This document shows, one piece after another, positions 26,627 to 35,079 of a stretch of 64,000 bases of DNA. Numbering within the stretch: position 1 is the stretch's first letter; the number at the start of each line of letters is the position of its first letter. This stretch comes from Cytobacillus horneckiae (GTDB lineage Bacteria; Bacillota; Bacilli; Bacillales; Cytobacillaceae), in the NCBI RefSeq assembly GCF_002835735.1, contig NZ_PISD01000015.1, positions 43,095-107,094 on the forward strand, read 5' to 3'. Position numbers and translations under genes: made by a program. The notes beneath the pieces were generated by a model. The model ran no database searches. It saw nothing but the letters and a program-made list of their open reading frames with translations, and was not told the origin of the DNA.

Positions 26627-26902
26627 TTGAATATTGAAAAGGCCAAAGGGCGCCATTATATTCAGGATCGTACTGGAAAAATGATTGGGGAGATTACCTT
26701 TATTGAGACGGATGAACATACGGTCATGATTGAGCATACCTTTGTAGATGAAGACCACCGCGGGGATGGTGTTGCTCGGGAGCTAGTAGATTCTGTTGTT
26801 CAGGAAATGAAGCGGGAGAATAAAAAGATTATTCCCGCCTGCCGATTTGCCGCAGTATTGTTTGAACGCATCCCGTCCTATAAAGAACAAATGGCAAAAT
26901 AG
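26627..26902 (+). CDS. Small GNAT-type N-acetyltransferase (YjdJ-like)
   Basis: 91-aa protein of the compact GCN5-related family (YjdJ/GTD-like, N-acetyltransferase domain PF14542 type). The acetyl-CoA binding segment is HRGDGVARELVDSVV (about 45-59), and the family end KIIPACRFAAVLFER is intact with its Cys. Start is a TTG after AAGGAGT. Human GTLF3B/YjdJ-like proteins lack a known substrate. A terminator follows at 26954. Confidence 0.8.
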   Translation: MNIEKAKGRHYIQDRTGKMIGEITFIETDEHTVMIEHTFVDEDHRGDGVARELVDSVVQEMKRENKKIIPACRFAAVLFERIPSYKEQMAK

Positions 26903-26953
26903 CAAAAATCCTCTTGCTCAGCGGTGGGGCCCTTTGTGAATACGATCAGGACT

Positions 26954-26979
26954 AACCGCAGAAGTACTGCGGTTTTTTT
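26954..26979 (+). terminator. Terminator after the acetyltransferase gene
   Basis: AACCGCAG (26954-26961) pairs with CTGCGGTT (26967-26974) around a 5-nt loop and is followed by seven T residues. The rest of the gap to 27213 shows two AT-rich TATAAT boxes (27152-27157, 27185-27190) without good -35 partners. Confidence 0.8.
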
Positions 26980-27213
26980 GGTGCACGAACAAATTTGAAT
27001 GAATCAAACACGAAGAAAGCACAATGACAATCAAAATAGGTCAACGTATTATTCATTCGCAAGCAACCTAACTTTACATAATATTTTGATTTCCTTTATT
27101 TTCGTAAAGTAAAAATGTTCAATATCTATTTCTTTATTGGAACAAACCTATTATAATATAATAATTCATCATAATTGAAATTGTTATAATACAGAATTAG
27201 AGGAGGATCATCT

Positions 27214-28581
27214 ATGGAATGGTTTCAAAGTCTAATCACAACAATCGGTAATTTCGTTTGGGGACCAGTAACACTTGTTTTAATTGTTGGAACAGGTATT
27301 TTTTTAACAATCAGACTAGGATTCTTGCAAATTAGAGATTTGCCTTATGCTCTAAAACTCACTTTTAGTAAAAGTGATAAAAATAATAAAGATAAGGGAG
27401 ACATCTCTCATTTTCAATCATTAATGACTGCAATGGCAGCTACGTTAGGGATAGGAAATATAACTGGTGTGGCGACTGCAATCATGATGGGTGGAGTCGG
27501 TGCTATTTTTTGGATGTGGCTAGCAGCATTTTTTGGGATGGCAACAAAATATGCAGAGGCAATTTTGGCGGTTAAATATCGAGTCACAAATCATAAAGGC
27601 GAAATTTCTGGTGGCCCGATGTACTATATTGAGAAAGGCCTTGGATGGAAATGGCTAGCTGTATTATTCGCACTATTCGGATTTTTGGCATCATTTGGAA
27701 TTGGAAACATGACGCAAGCGAATACGGTTGCCGGCTCATTAGAAACAAACTTTGGCATCAATCCTTGGATTTCAGGTTTTATATTAATGGTGTTTACAGC
27801 CATTGTCCTTTTAGGAGGAATTAAGAGCATTGGTAAAGTAACAGGTATATTTGTTCCTTTTATGGCTTTATTTTATTTAGCCGGCGGACTAATTATTATT
27901 ATTTTAAATATAACAGAAGTACCGGCAGCATTCGCTTTAATTATCAATGAAGCATTCAATCCATCTGCAGCCGCCGGCGGTGCGGTCGGAATGGCTATTC
28001 GCTACGGGGTTGCACGCGGAGTATTCTCTAATGAGGCAGGTCTAGGCTCTGCGCCAATCGCTGCAGCTGCAGCAAAAACCGACTATCCAGGCAGACAAGC
28101 CCTCGTATCTATGACCGGCACATTTATTGATACAATCATTGTATGTACAATAACAGGGCTAACAATTGTTCTAAGCGGATTATATGCTGGCCACGAAAAT
28201 GCTTCAAGTTTAACAGGTGAGGCATTTGAATTGTTCCTTCCGGGTGTTGGTAATTATATTGTTATGTTTGGAATTATGTTCTTTGCCTACTCTACTATTA
28301 TTGGCTGGTCGTATTATGGTGAGAAGTGTTTCGGCTACTTATTCGGCGATAATAAAACAATTATTTATAAAGTGCTATTTGTTGCTATTGTAATGATTGG
28401 TGCGGGACTAGAGCTAGAGCTCGTATGGGGCATCGCTGATATTTTTAATGCTTTAATGGCTGTGCCTAACTTAATTGCGCTTCTATTTTTATCACCGGTC
28501 ATTGTTGCTGAATCGAAAAAATTTAGGGCCATCCGTAATAAAGAAAAACTGGAAGAAAGAAAGCAAAAAATGGCAAGTTGA
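27214..28581 (+). CDS. Sodium:alanine/glycine symporter (AGCS family)
   Basis: 455-aa integral membrane protein with about ten to eleven helices. Family blocks: AATLGIGNITGVATAIMMGGVGAIFWMW (residues 73-100 region), GGPMYYIEKGLG, RGVFSNEAGLGSAPIAAAAAKT and FFAYSTIIGWSYYGEKC. AGCS proteins (AlsT, YrbD, DagA, GlnT) import alanine, glycine or glutamine with sodium; the exact substrate cannot be read from sequence. Strong GAGGAGG site. Single gene. Confidence 0.9.
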   Translation: MEWFQSLITTIGNFVWGPVTLVLIVGTGIFLTIRLGFLQIRDLPYALKLTFSKSDKNNKDKGDISHFQSLMTAMAATLGIGNITGVATAIMMGGVGAIFWMWLAAFFGMATKYAEAILAVKYRVTNHKGEISGGPMYYIEKGLGWKWLAVLFALFGFLASFGIGNMTQANTVAGSLETNFGINPWISGFILMVFTAIVLLGGIKSIGKVTGIFVPFMALFYLAGGLIIIILNITEVPAAFALIINEAFNPSAAAGGAVGMAIRYGVARGVFSNEAGLGSAPIAAAAAKTDYPGRQALVSMTGTFIDTIIVCTITGLTIVLSGLYAGHENASSLTGEAFELFLPGVGNYIVMFGIMFFAYSTIIGWSYYGEKCFGYLFGDNKTIIYKVLFVAIVMIGAGLELELVWGIADIFNALMAVPNLIALLFLSPVIVAESKKFRAIRNKEKLEERKQKMAS

Positions 28582-28648
28582 TTTAGCAGGTTTTTCCTCT
28601 CTTCTATTGAATTATTTAATCAAGGTATAAAGAAGAGGGGGAAAACAA

Positions 28649-30124
28649 ATGGCTACTGTGAGAGTTGAAGTAGAGCAAGGGCTACTTGAAGGAATAATAG
28701 GAAATGGTGTCAAGGTGTGGAAGGGAATTCCTTACGCTAGAAAGCCGATAGGTGCCCTCCGTTTTCATCCCCCTGTACCCATGGAAAAATCGGCAGGCAT
28801 TTATCACGCTGATGCATTCGGACCTGTGAGCATTCAAAATCGTGAAATTGCAGAAAGGTTGGGTACACCTACCAAAAATATGTCTGAGGATTGCTTATAT
28901 CTGAATGTATGGGCTCCCGAGAAAACTGAAAAGAAGCTTCCAGTCATGGTATGGATTCATGGCGGGGCATTTCGATCAGGCTCTGGGAGCACACCATTAT
29001 ATGATGGCACAAAGCTTGCTGCTTCAGGGGAAGTCATTGTCGTCACGCTCAACTATCGCTTAGGCGTCTTTGGCTTTCTTCACTTAGCAGGAATTAGTAA
29101 AGAATATACGGCAAATCTCGGTTTACTAGATCAAATAGCCGCATTAAAATGGGTGCAGGAAAATATCGCTGTATTTGGAGGCGATCCTAATCAAATGACT
29201 ATTTTTGGTGAATCTGCCGGATCAATGAGTGTAGCCGCATTATTAACAATGCCTGCAGCCAAAGGCTTATTTCAAAAAGCAATCCTGCAAAGCGGCGCAT
29301 CACAGACAATTCCTCACAAAAAAGCAACTGAAATCGCAGAAGCAGTTTTATTAGAGCTTGGAATAAAAGAGAATGAGCTTGGAAAGCTGAATTCATTCAC
29401 AGCGGATGAAATTGTACAGGCTAGTGAAAAAGTGACTCTTCAGTACGCAGCCTCTGGTGCCATGCCTTTTCAGCCGACAGTCGATGAAAGAACATTGCCT
29501 TTTCAGCCAATTGATGCAATTGCAAACGGTGCAGCAAAGGGTATACCGATAATAATTGGGACAAATCACGATGAGGGCCACTTCTTTTACAATGAGCAAA
29601 CGCCTCTTACACCGGAAAAAGTAATAGCGGCTTCATTAGTTAAACGAGTAGGGGAGGAAAATGCCAACCAGCTTGCATCTTACTATCCGAAAACCATGGA
29701 TGGTCAAGCACAATACATGACCGATTTTGTGTTTTGGAGACCGTCGCTGCAATTAGCCGCTGCTCAATCCACCTATGCCCCTGTCTGGATGTACCGTTTC
29801 GACTGGCATATTCAGGGGCATCCTATGGCAGGAAAGGCTATGCATGCGCTGGAAATTCCTTTTGTATTCAACAATCTATCATACTTTGAAAAAATAAACG
29901 TTCAGGTGAACAATGAAATAAAGTCATTAGCCGATACGATGCAAAAAGCTTGGATAACATTCGCCAAAACAGGTCAGCCTAACATTCAACATGTTGATTG
30001 GCATGCTTATTCCGTATATAAACGCTCAACCCTGATTGTTAACTCTACAATTTCTTTAGTTCCGGACCCTAATAGTGAAAAAAGAAAATTAATAATAGAA
30101 GATCATCACCAAGAACGAAAATAG
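28649..30124 (+). CDS. Type B carboxylesterase (PnbA-like)
   Basis: Alpha/beta-hydrolase of 491 aa in the cholinesterase/type B esterase family. The nucleophile Ser189 sits in GESAGS; the oxyanion HGGAF lies at 104-108; the acidic residue is probably the Glu of NHDEGHFF near 308 and the base the His of HALEIPFVFNN. The conserved EDCLYLNVW is present. No signal peptide, so cytoplasmic. Closest well-known relative is B. subtilis p-nitrobenzyl esterase PnbA. GAGGGGG ribosome binding site; its own terminator follows. Confidence 0.9.
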   Translation: MATVRVEVEQGLLEGIIGNGVKVWKGIPYARKPIGALRFHPPVPMEKSAGIYHADAFGPVSIQNREIAERLGTPTKNMSEDCLYLNVWAPEKTEKKLPVMVWIHGGAFRSGSGSTPLYDGTKLAASGEVIVVTLNYRLGVFGFLHLAGISKEYTANLGLLDQIAALKWVQENIAVFGGDPNQMTIFGESAGSMSVAALLTMPAAKGLFQKAILQSGASQTIPHKKATEIAEAVLLELGIKENELGKLNSFTADEIVQASEKVTLQYAASGAMPFQPTVDERTLPFQPIDAIANGAAKGIPIIIGTNHDEGHFFYNEQTPLTPEKVIAASLVKRVGEENANQLASYYPKTMDGQAQYMTDFVFWRPSLQLAAAQSTYAPVWMYRFDWHIQGHPMAGKAMHALEIPFVFNNLSYFEKINVQVNNEIKSLADTMQKAWITFAKTGQPNIQHVDWHAYSVYKRSTLIVNSTISLVPDPNSEKRKLIIEDHHQERK

Positions 30125-30130
30125 ACTAAC

Positions 30131-30165
30131 AAAGAACCACTCTTAATAGAGGTGGTTCTTTTTGG
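30131..30165 (+). terminator. Terminator of the esterase gene
   Basis: AAGAACCAC (30132-30140) pairs with GTGGTTCTT (30152-30160) plus an inner TCT/AGA with one bulge; T run 30159-30163. Confidence 0.75.
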
Positions 30166-30221
30166 TTAACAGGAGATGTTTAGTTTCATGTGGGATATAA
30201 AAGGGAGATAATTCAGTGTAG

Positions 30222-30375
30222 AGCCGGAAAAAGAAGCCACCTTCCGGACAAACGCGTAATATCTCTGCGAAAAGCTGGAAAAAAAGCGCCCTTCAATGAG
30301 ATAAAAGCAATGTATCTCAGCGAAGAGCATAAAAAAGTCCTTCAGCAAGATAAATCTTACTGAAGAATTGAAAAC
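30222..30375. repeat. Degenerate repeat, about 3 units of 51-53 bp
   Basis: Three diverged units align on an AGCxxGGAAAAA core at 30222, 30273 and 30326 followed by a CCTTC element; two also share TATCTCxGCGAA at 30260 and 30313. Spacing 51 and 53 bp. It lies in the gap between the esterase and the cdaR-type gene. Confidence 0.6.
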
Positions 30376-30438
30376 CAAAGGGCAGCATTCCAAAGTCATA
30401 TCAAATTCCCCACCCGATACAACTCACCAATAAAACGC

Positions 30439-31530
30439 CTATTTCTTATGCATTTTTCTCAACCAAATAGCAAGCTGGAGCGTAATCACATCATTGGTTT
30501 TTTGAGGATTGTAGCCGGTTATTTCTTTGATTTTCTTAATACGATAAATGAGCGAATTACGGTGGATATACATTTTTTTTGCACATTCACCAAGGTTTAA
30601 ATTATTAGCGAAGAACTGCTCTAATGTATCGATTAACTTTTCCGATAATCCACTTAATATCCGTCCATAATATTGCTGCTGTGAGTTTTCATCTAGTTTT
30701 TGCAGCAGTGCCTTTGTTTCAATTTCTTTAAATGCTGTTAATGATTGATCAGGTTCACCCAATGTTAACGAAGAGATCGATTCCTGATAGGTATGGGGTA
30801 TGCCGGTTAATTCAGTGACACTTGTACCCATGCCAATTTTTGTATCTATTCCTTTTAGCTGCCCCTTGGCGATTAATTTCAGTAAATTATCTTTTACCTT
30901 TGTATCAGGAATCCCAGAGCTAAGAATAAATTGTTGATTCACACCTAAAAATCCGATTAATGTATGTTTTTTATTAAAAATACCCTCCACCCAATGGGTA
31001 AAATCTATTCTTTTTAATTCAGGCTTATTTGTTTCAATGACTGATACTTGAAAGGGAGGCTGAAGAGAAATGCCGACAAGCTCCAGTCTTTGTTGGATTG
31101 ATTTTTCATTTAAAGTGTCCTGAAGTAAATCATCGAAAATATGATCCTTTGTTTTTTGCTGCCATTCTATTTGTTCTGCTGTAAATGCTTGCTGAAGCAT
31201 CATCTCTGTAATCATTTTGACTAATTCGCCAAACTCCATAATTTCTTCAGGATTACCCGTAATACCGATGACGCCTATAATTTTTTGATTGAAATGAATA
31301 GGTAGGTTGATTCCAGGCAAAGAGCTTTCCCATTTAACAAGGTCTTTATCGTGGATAATAACCGTCTTGCCAGTTTTTAAAACTTCCATTGCACCATCAT
31401 GGATTGTATTCATTCGTTCAGGATTCCCAGAAGCAATGATGATCCCATGATCATTCATTATATTAATATTGCGATTTAGTCTAATCATCGTTTGCTTAAC
31501 TATCTCTGCGGCAATTTCCTGAGTTAACAT
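30439..31530 (-). CDS. cdaR: CdaR family regulator (sugar diacid/glycerate)
   Basis: 363-aa transcription factor with an N-terminal sugar-diacid recognition domain (about 1-130, GIIIASGNPERMN, IGVIGITGNP) and a C-terminal PucR-type helix-turn-helix (CAKKMYIHRNSLIYRIKKI, about 320-338). In E. coli and Bacillus (CdaR, YsfB) such proteins activate glucarate, galactarate or glycerate use. It diverges from a glycerate kinase and a GntP permease, fitting that role. The ATG at 31530 follows GAGGGTGA; an ATG 5 codons upstream is open. Confidence 0.87.
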   Translation of the reverse strand: MLTQEIAAEIVKQTMIRLNRNINIMNDHGIIIASGNPERMNTIHDGAMEVLKTGKTVIIHDKDLVKWESSLPGINLPIHFNQKIIGVIGITGNPEEIMEFGELVKMITEMMLQQAFTAEQIEWQQKTKDHIFDDLLQDTLNEKSIQQRLELVGISLQPPFQVSVIETNKPELKRIDFTHWVEGIFNKKHTLIGFLGVNQQFILSSGIPDTKVKDNLLKLIAKGQLKGIDTKIGMGTSVTELTGIPHTYQESISSLTLGEPDQSLTAFKEIETKALLQKLDENSQQQYYGRILSGLSEKLIDTLEQFFANNLNLGECAKKMYIHRNSLIYRIKKIKEITGYNPQKTNDVITLQLAIWLRKMHKK

Positions 31531-31659
31531 TTGGGTCACCCTCATTATAAAGATTTAAGAAATAATTTTTGTTATATATCAGATAGATGATATCACATTC
31601 TGTTTATAATAGATAAAAAACTATCGAAAATTGATTAAATTTTTTGGTTATACGACACG

Positions 31660-31689
31660 ATGACATTTAGTATGTCACATATATATAAT
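31660..31689 (+). promoter_or_regulatory. glxK promoter with dyad over the -35
   Basis: ATGACA (31660-31665), an 18-bp spacer and TATAAT (31684-31689) form a good promoter. A dyad TGACAT-N5-ATGTCA (31661-31677) overlaps the -35, a candidate site for the divergent CdaR regulator. Confidence 0.55.
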
Positions 31690-31723
31690 AAAGATAACAC
31701 ATTATACGTTAGGTGGGGAAACA

Positions 31724-32851
31724 ATGAAAATAGTGATAGCGCCTGATTCTTTCAAAGGGAGCTTATCAGCAGTTGAGGCATCAAGCGTAATTGATAAGGG
31801 AATAAAGAAAGCGCTTCCGAGTGCTGAAACGGTATTAGTGCCAGTAGCTGATGGCGGCGAGGGTACAATGGATAGTTTAGTAGCAGCAACAAACGGTCAC
31901 AAAGTTGAAGTTGCAGTAAAAGGTCCATTACAAGAAAAAGTAATAGCTGAATACGGTGTATTAGGTGACAAAGAAACATGTGTAATTGAAATGGCCAGTG
32001 CATCAGGTTTGATTTTAGTAGATAAAGATAAAAGAAATCCGCTCGTGACCACTACATTTGGAACAGGGGAATTAATCAAACGAGCATTGGATGATGGATA
32101 TAAAAAGTTTATTTTAGCTATTGGTGGAAGCGCTACCAATGATGGCGGGGCAGGCATGCTTCAAGCATTAGGGATGAAGCTGCTGGATAAAAAAGGAGAA
32201 TCAATCGGTTTTGGCGGAGGTGAGCTGGATCGAATTGCTTCCATAAACGATGAGCAATTTGATTCTCGCATTTCATCATGCACGTTTTTGATTGCATCAG
32301 ATGTGCAAAATCCGTTTATTGGGTTAAATGGCGCGTCACATGTGTTTGGTCCACAGAAGGGCGCAACACCTGAAATGGTTGAACAGCTTGATCGAAATTT
32401 AGCAAACTGGGCTGATGTCATTGAGAAGAAGACATCCATCCGCTTACATGATGAACCAGGTGCAGGAGCAGCTGGTGGAATTGGCGGCGCTTTTCAAGCA
32501 TTTTTTCCAGCAAAAATGCAAAGAGGCATTGATATTGTCATTCAATATACAGGTTTTGAAGGAAAGCTTGAAGGTGCAAGCTGCGTCTTTACCGGGGAAG
32601 GTCAATGTGATTACCAGACCGCCTCTGGAAAAACACCAATGGGCGTAGCGGAAGCTGCAAAAAAATACGATATTCCTGTATTTGTCCTTTCGGGTTCAAT
32701 TGGAAAAGGAATTGAAGAGTTATATCAGTATGGAATTACAAGTGTTCACAGTCTAGTAAACGGCCCTATGAGCCTTGATGAAGCGATGTCAAAATCTCAT
32801 GATTTATTAGAGTCTGCCGCTGAACGAGTGATGCGCACATTTATCGCTTAA
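31724..32851 (+). CDS. glxK: Glycerate kinase (GlxK/GarK type)
   Basis: 375-aa class II-fold glycerate kinase that phosphorylates glycerate with ATP (type GarK/GlxK, giving 2- or 3-phosphoglycerate for glycolysis). Family landmarks: APDSFKGSLSA at the start, PVADGGEGTMD (about 42-52), LAIGGSATNDGGAGMLQALG (about 130-149), GAGAAGGIGGAF and FTGEGQCDYQTASGKTP near 290. ATG at 31724 with a GGTGGGG site. First gene of a two-gene operon with a GntP permease, divergent from CdaR. Confidence 0.92.
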   Translation: MKIVIAPDSFKGSLSAVEASSVIDKGIKKALPSAETVLVPVADGGEGTMDSLVAATNGHKVEVAVKGPLQEKVIAEYGVLGDKETCVIEMASASGLILVDKDKRNPLVTTTFGTGELIKRALDDGYKKFILAIGGSATNDGGAGMLQALGMKLLDKKGESIGFGGGELDRIASINDEQFDSRISSCTFLIASDVQNPFIGLNGASHVFGPQKGATPEMVEQLDRNLANWADVIEKKTSIRLHDEPGAGAAGGIGGAFQAFFPAKMQRGIDIVIQYTGFEGKLEGASCVFTGEGQCDYQTASGKTPMGVAEAAKKYDIPVFVLSGSIGKGIEELYQYGITSVHSLVNGPMSLDEAMSKSHDLLESAAERVMRTFIA

Positions 32852-32884
32852 AAAAAAACAATAAAAGAGTGAGGAGGCAATACC

Positions 32885-34237
32885 ATGTTATTTTTAATTA
32901 TTGCAATTGGGGTACTGTTGATTGTCCTAGCAACGACTAAATTTAAGCTTCATCCGTTTATGTCGCTCTTGTTAGGTACATTATTTGTTGGCTTTGCAAC
33001 AGGAATGTCTCTTGAATTAATTGTGGAAAGTATAAATAGCGGCTTCGGTAACTTAATGATGAGTATAGGGCTTGTTATTGTTTTTGGAACCATTATAGGC
33101 GTCATTTTGGAAAAAGCAGGGGCGGCTTACAGGATGGCTGAGTTGGTTCTGCGTATTGTTGGACCTAAACGGCCTCAGCTAGCTATGAGTATTATTGGAT
33201 TCATCGTATCGGTTCCGGTTTTCTGCGATTCAGGCTTTATTATTTTATCAAGTTTGAGAAAAGCGCTTGCTAAAAGAGCGAAGGTTGCGGTAGCCTCTAT
33301 GTCCGTTGCGCTTGCAACCGGCTTATATGCCACTCATACGTTAGTGCCGCCAACACCAGGTCCAATTGCCGCCGCAGGTAACATTGGTGCGGATCAATAT
33401 CTTGGTACGGTTATCCTAATTGGATTTATTGTAGCGATTCCTGCTGCTATCGTTGGCTATCTTTGGGCAGTAAAAGTGGGAACAAAAATTGTGGTTGAAG
33501 AAGAAATAAATGAAAGCGGAGAAGAGTATGACTATGATAAGGTTGTAGCTTCATTTGGAAAAATGCCATCTACTTTTCAAGCTTTCTTGCCTATCGTGCT
33601 GCCAATTATTTTAATTGCCGTAGGGTCCGTTGTTTCCATGGTTGGAATGGAGGGCGGATTAGCAAACTTCTTGATTTTCCTTGGCAAACCTGTGATTGCC
33701 TTATTTGCGGGTATCATTGCCGCATTGCCGTTACTACCAAAATATGATGAAGAAACGCTAACAGGATGGGTAGGAAAAGGGTTAGTTGATGCAGCACCCA
33801 TTCTATTAATTACAGGTGCAGGTGGTGCCTTTGGTACAGTAATTAAAAACTCTGGTGTTGAGGACATTATTCAAAGCTGGAATATAAGTGATGTTTTCAC
33901 TGGGGCATTATTCCTTGTTATTCCTTTTATCATTGCCGCAGCTTTAAAGACAGCACAAGGATCATCAACGACGGCTTTAGTAGTAACTTCCTCACTCGTA
34001 GCTCCGATGCTGCCAGTATTGGGAATAGAAGGTGCTGTTCCATTAGCACTTGTCGTCATGGCGATTGGGGCTGGTGCGATGACAGTCAGCCATGTAAATG
34101 ATAGCTTTTTCTGGGTAGTGACGCAGTTCACTGGCATGAAAGTGACAGATGCGTATAAAGCACAAACCATGGCAACATTAATTCAAGGCTTAACGACGAT
34201 TATTGTGACGATGATTCTATGGGTCATTTTAGTTTGA
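32885..34237 (+). CDS. GntP family permease, probably glycerate/gluconate
   Basis: Proton-coupled symporter of 450 aa with about twelve helices. GntP hallmarks: KAGAAYRMAELVLRIVGPKRPQLA, VPVFCDSGFIIL, ATHTLVPPTPGPIAAAG and LKTAQGSSTTALVVT, plus HVNDSFFWVVTQF. Family members import gluconate, idonate or glycerate; the adjacent glycerate kinase makes glycerate the best guess. GGAGG site 33 bases after glxK; terminator at 34253. Confidence 0.9.
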   Translation: MLFLIIAIGVLLIVLATTKFKLHPFMSLLLGTLFVGFATGMSLELIVESINSGFGNLMMSIGLVIVFGTIIGVILEKAGAAYRMAELVLRIVGPKRPQLAMSIIGFIVSVPVFCDSGFIILSSLRKALAKRAKVAVASMSVALATGLYATHTLVPPTPGPIAAAGNIGADQYLGTVILIGFIVAIPAAIVGYLWAVKVGTKIVVEEEINESGEEYDYDKVVASFGKMPSTFQAFLPIVLPIILIAVGSVVSMVGMEGGLANFLIFLGKPVIALFAGIIAALPLLPKYDEETLTGWVGKGLVDAAPILLITGAGGAFGTVIKNSGVEDIIQSWNISDVFTGALFLVIPFIIAAALKTAQGSSTTALVVTSSLVAPMLPVLGIEGAVPLALVVMAIGAGAMTVSHVNDSFFWVVTQFTGMKVTDAYKAQTMATLIQGLTTIIVTMILWVILV

Positions 34238-34252
34238 TATAAGATTTACTTA

Positions 34253-34290
34253 AAGCATCTGATTGCCTGCAATCAGGTGCTTGTTTTTTC
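34253..34290 (+). terminator. Terminator of the glycerate operon
   Basis: AAGCATCTGATTG (34253-34265) pairs with CAATCAGGTGCTT (34270-34282, one G-T pair) followed by a T run. Confidence 0.85.
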
Positions 34291-34296
34291 GGTTTT

Positions 34297-34600
34297 GGTG
34301 AATAACTAGAAATTATTCCTCTGAAGAAGAAAGAATGAGCGGTCTTCCGGTGAATAACTAGAGTTTATTCCTCTGAAGAAGAAAGAATGAGCAGTCTTCC
34401 GGTGAATAACACGAGTTTATTCCTCTGAAGAAGAAAGAATGAGCGGTCTTCCGGTGAAAAACCAGAGTTTATTCCTCTGAAGAAGAAAGAATGAGCGGTC
34501 TTCCGGTGAATAACCAGAGTTTATTCCTCTGAAGAAGAAAGAATGAGCAGTCTTCCGGTGAAAAACCAGAGTTTATTCCTCTGAAAAAAACAAATTAGCA
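34297..34600. repeat. Six-unit tandem repeat, exact 52-bp period
   Basis: Units start with GGTGAA at 34297, 34349, 34401, 34453, 34505 and 34557, exactly 52 bp apart, and are over 90 percent alike apart from the last, which decays. Each carries GAATAAC, TTTATTCCTCTGAAGAAG, AAAGAATGAGC and TCTTCC. GAATAA and TTATTC can pair across a 7-nt loop, and GAAGA with TCTTC. Units abut without spacers; the period is not a multiple of 3, so it is not coding. Confidence 0.95.
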
Positions 34601-34681
34601 TTCTTCTTGAATAACCTGAAAACAGTGTCCACCGCCTAAATTAATTCAATTCAGCTTACACTCTTCCAATTAAACGAAAAA

Positions 34682-34706
34682 TCCTGATGGCAGCCAGCCA
34701 TCAGGA
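34682..34706 (-). terminator. Terminator of the toxin/immunity unit
   Basis: TCCTGATGGC (34682-34691) pairs with GCCATCAGGA (34697-34706) around a 5-nt loop and is followed on the minus strand by TTTTTCG. The stop codon of the 120-aa gene lies at the edge of the stem. Confidence 0.75.
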
Positions 34707-35063
34707 CTCTTCTATTTGAATGCGGGTCCTAATCTTTTCTTGGAGGATGCGGACTTCATGTTCGTCATTGGGATGTTTCATGAGATATTTCTCGCAATCT
34801 TCCTTTAAATATTGAAAGAACGTTTCATCATTCAATATGACTTCTTCATCTTCAGCTACTAAAGGGGCGTCGATATAGTACGCAATGCCTGAATCACCGA
34901 AATAATCTTCCTCCCATTTTTCATAATAATTAGCGAATACGAAGCGGGCATATTCTGTGCCATAGCCTTTGCCTTCTGCATAGCAGTTTAATATTTTGAG
35001 AAACTTCCCATCACCCATATGGCGATAAAATGTAGTGATCAATTCTTTTTCGTGATTCTCCAT
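34701..35063 (-). CDS. Candidate immunity protein of unknown family
   Basis: 120-aa soluble, acidic protein (many Glu/Asp, Tyr/Phe-rich helices such as FVFANYYEKWEEDYFG) without signal peptide or membrane segment. I recognise no domain. It follows the PrsW-toxin gene by 16 bases with a strong AAGGAGG site and shares its terminator. A small acidic protein directly downstream of a polymorphic-toxin C-terminal domain is the classic position and character of a cognate immunity protein; this is inference from position. Confidence 0.65.
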   Translation of the reverse strand: MENHEKELITTFYRHMGDGKFLKILNCYAEGKGYGTEYARFVFANYYEKWEEDYFGDSGIAYYIDAPLVAEDEEVILNDETFFQYLKEDCEKYLMKHPNDEHEVRILQEKIRTRIQIEES

Positions 35064-35079
35064 TGTAAGTATCCTCCTT

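Noticed and set aside
34297..34600. Coding repeat protein
   Set aside because: The 52-bp period is not a multiple of three, so no frame stays the same between units and stops occur.
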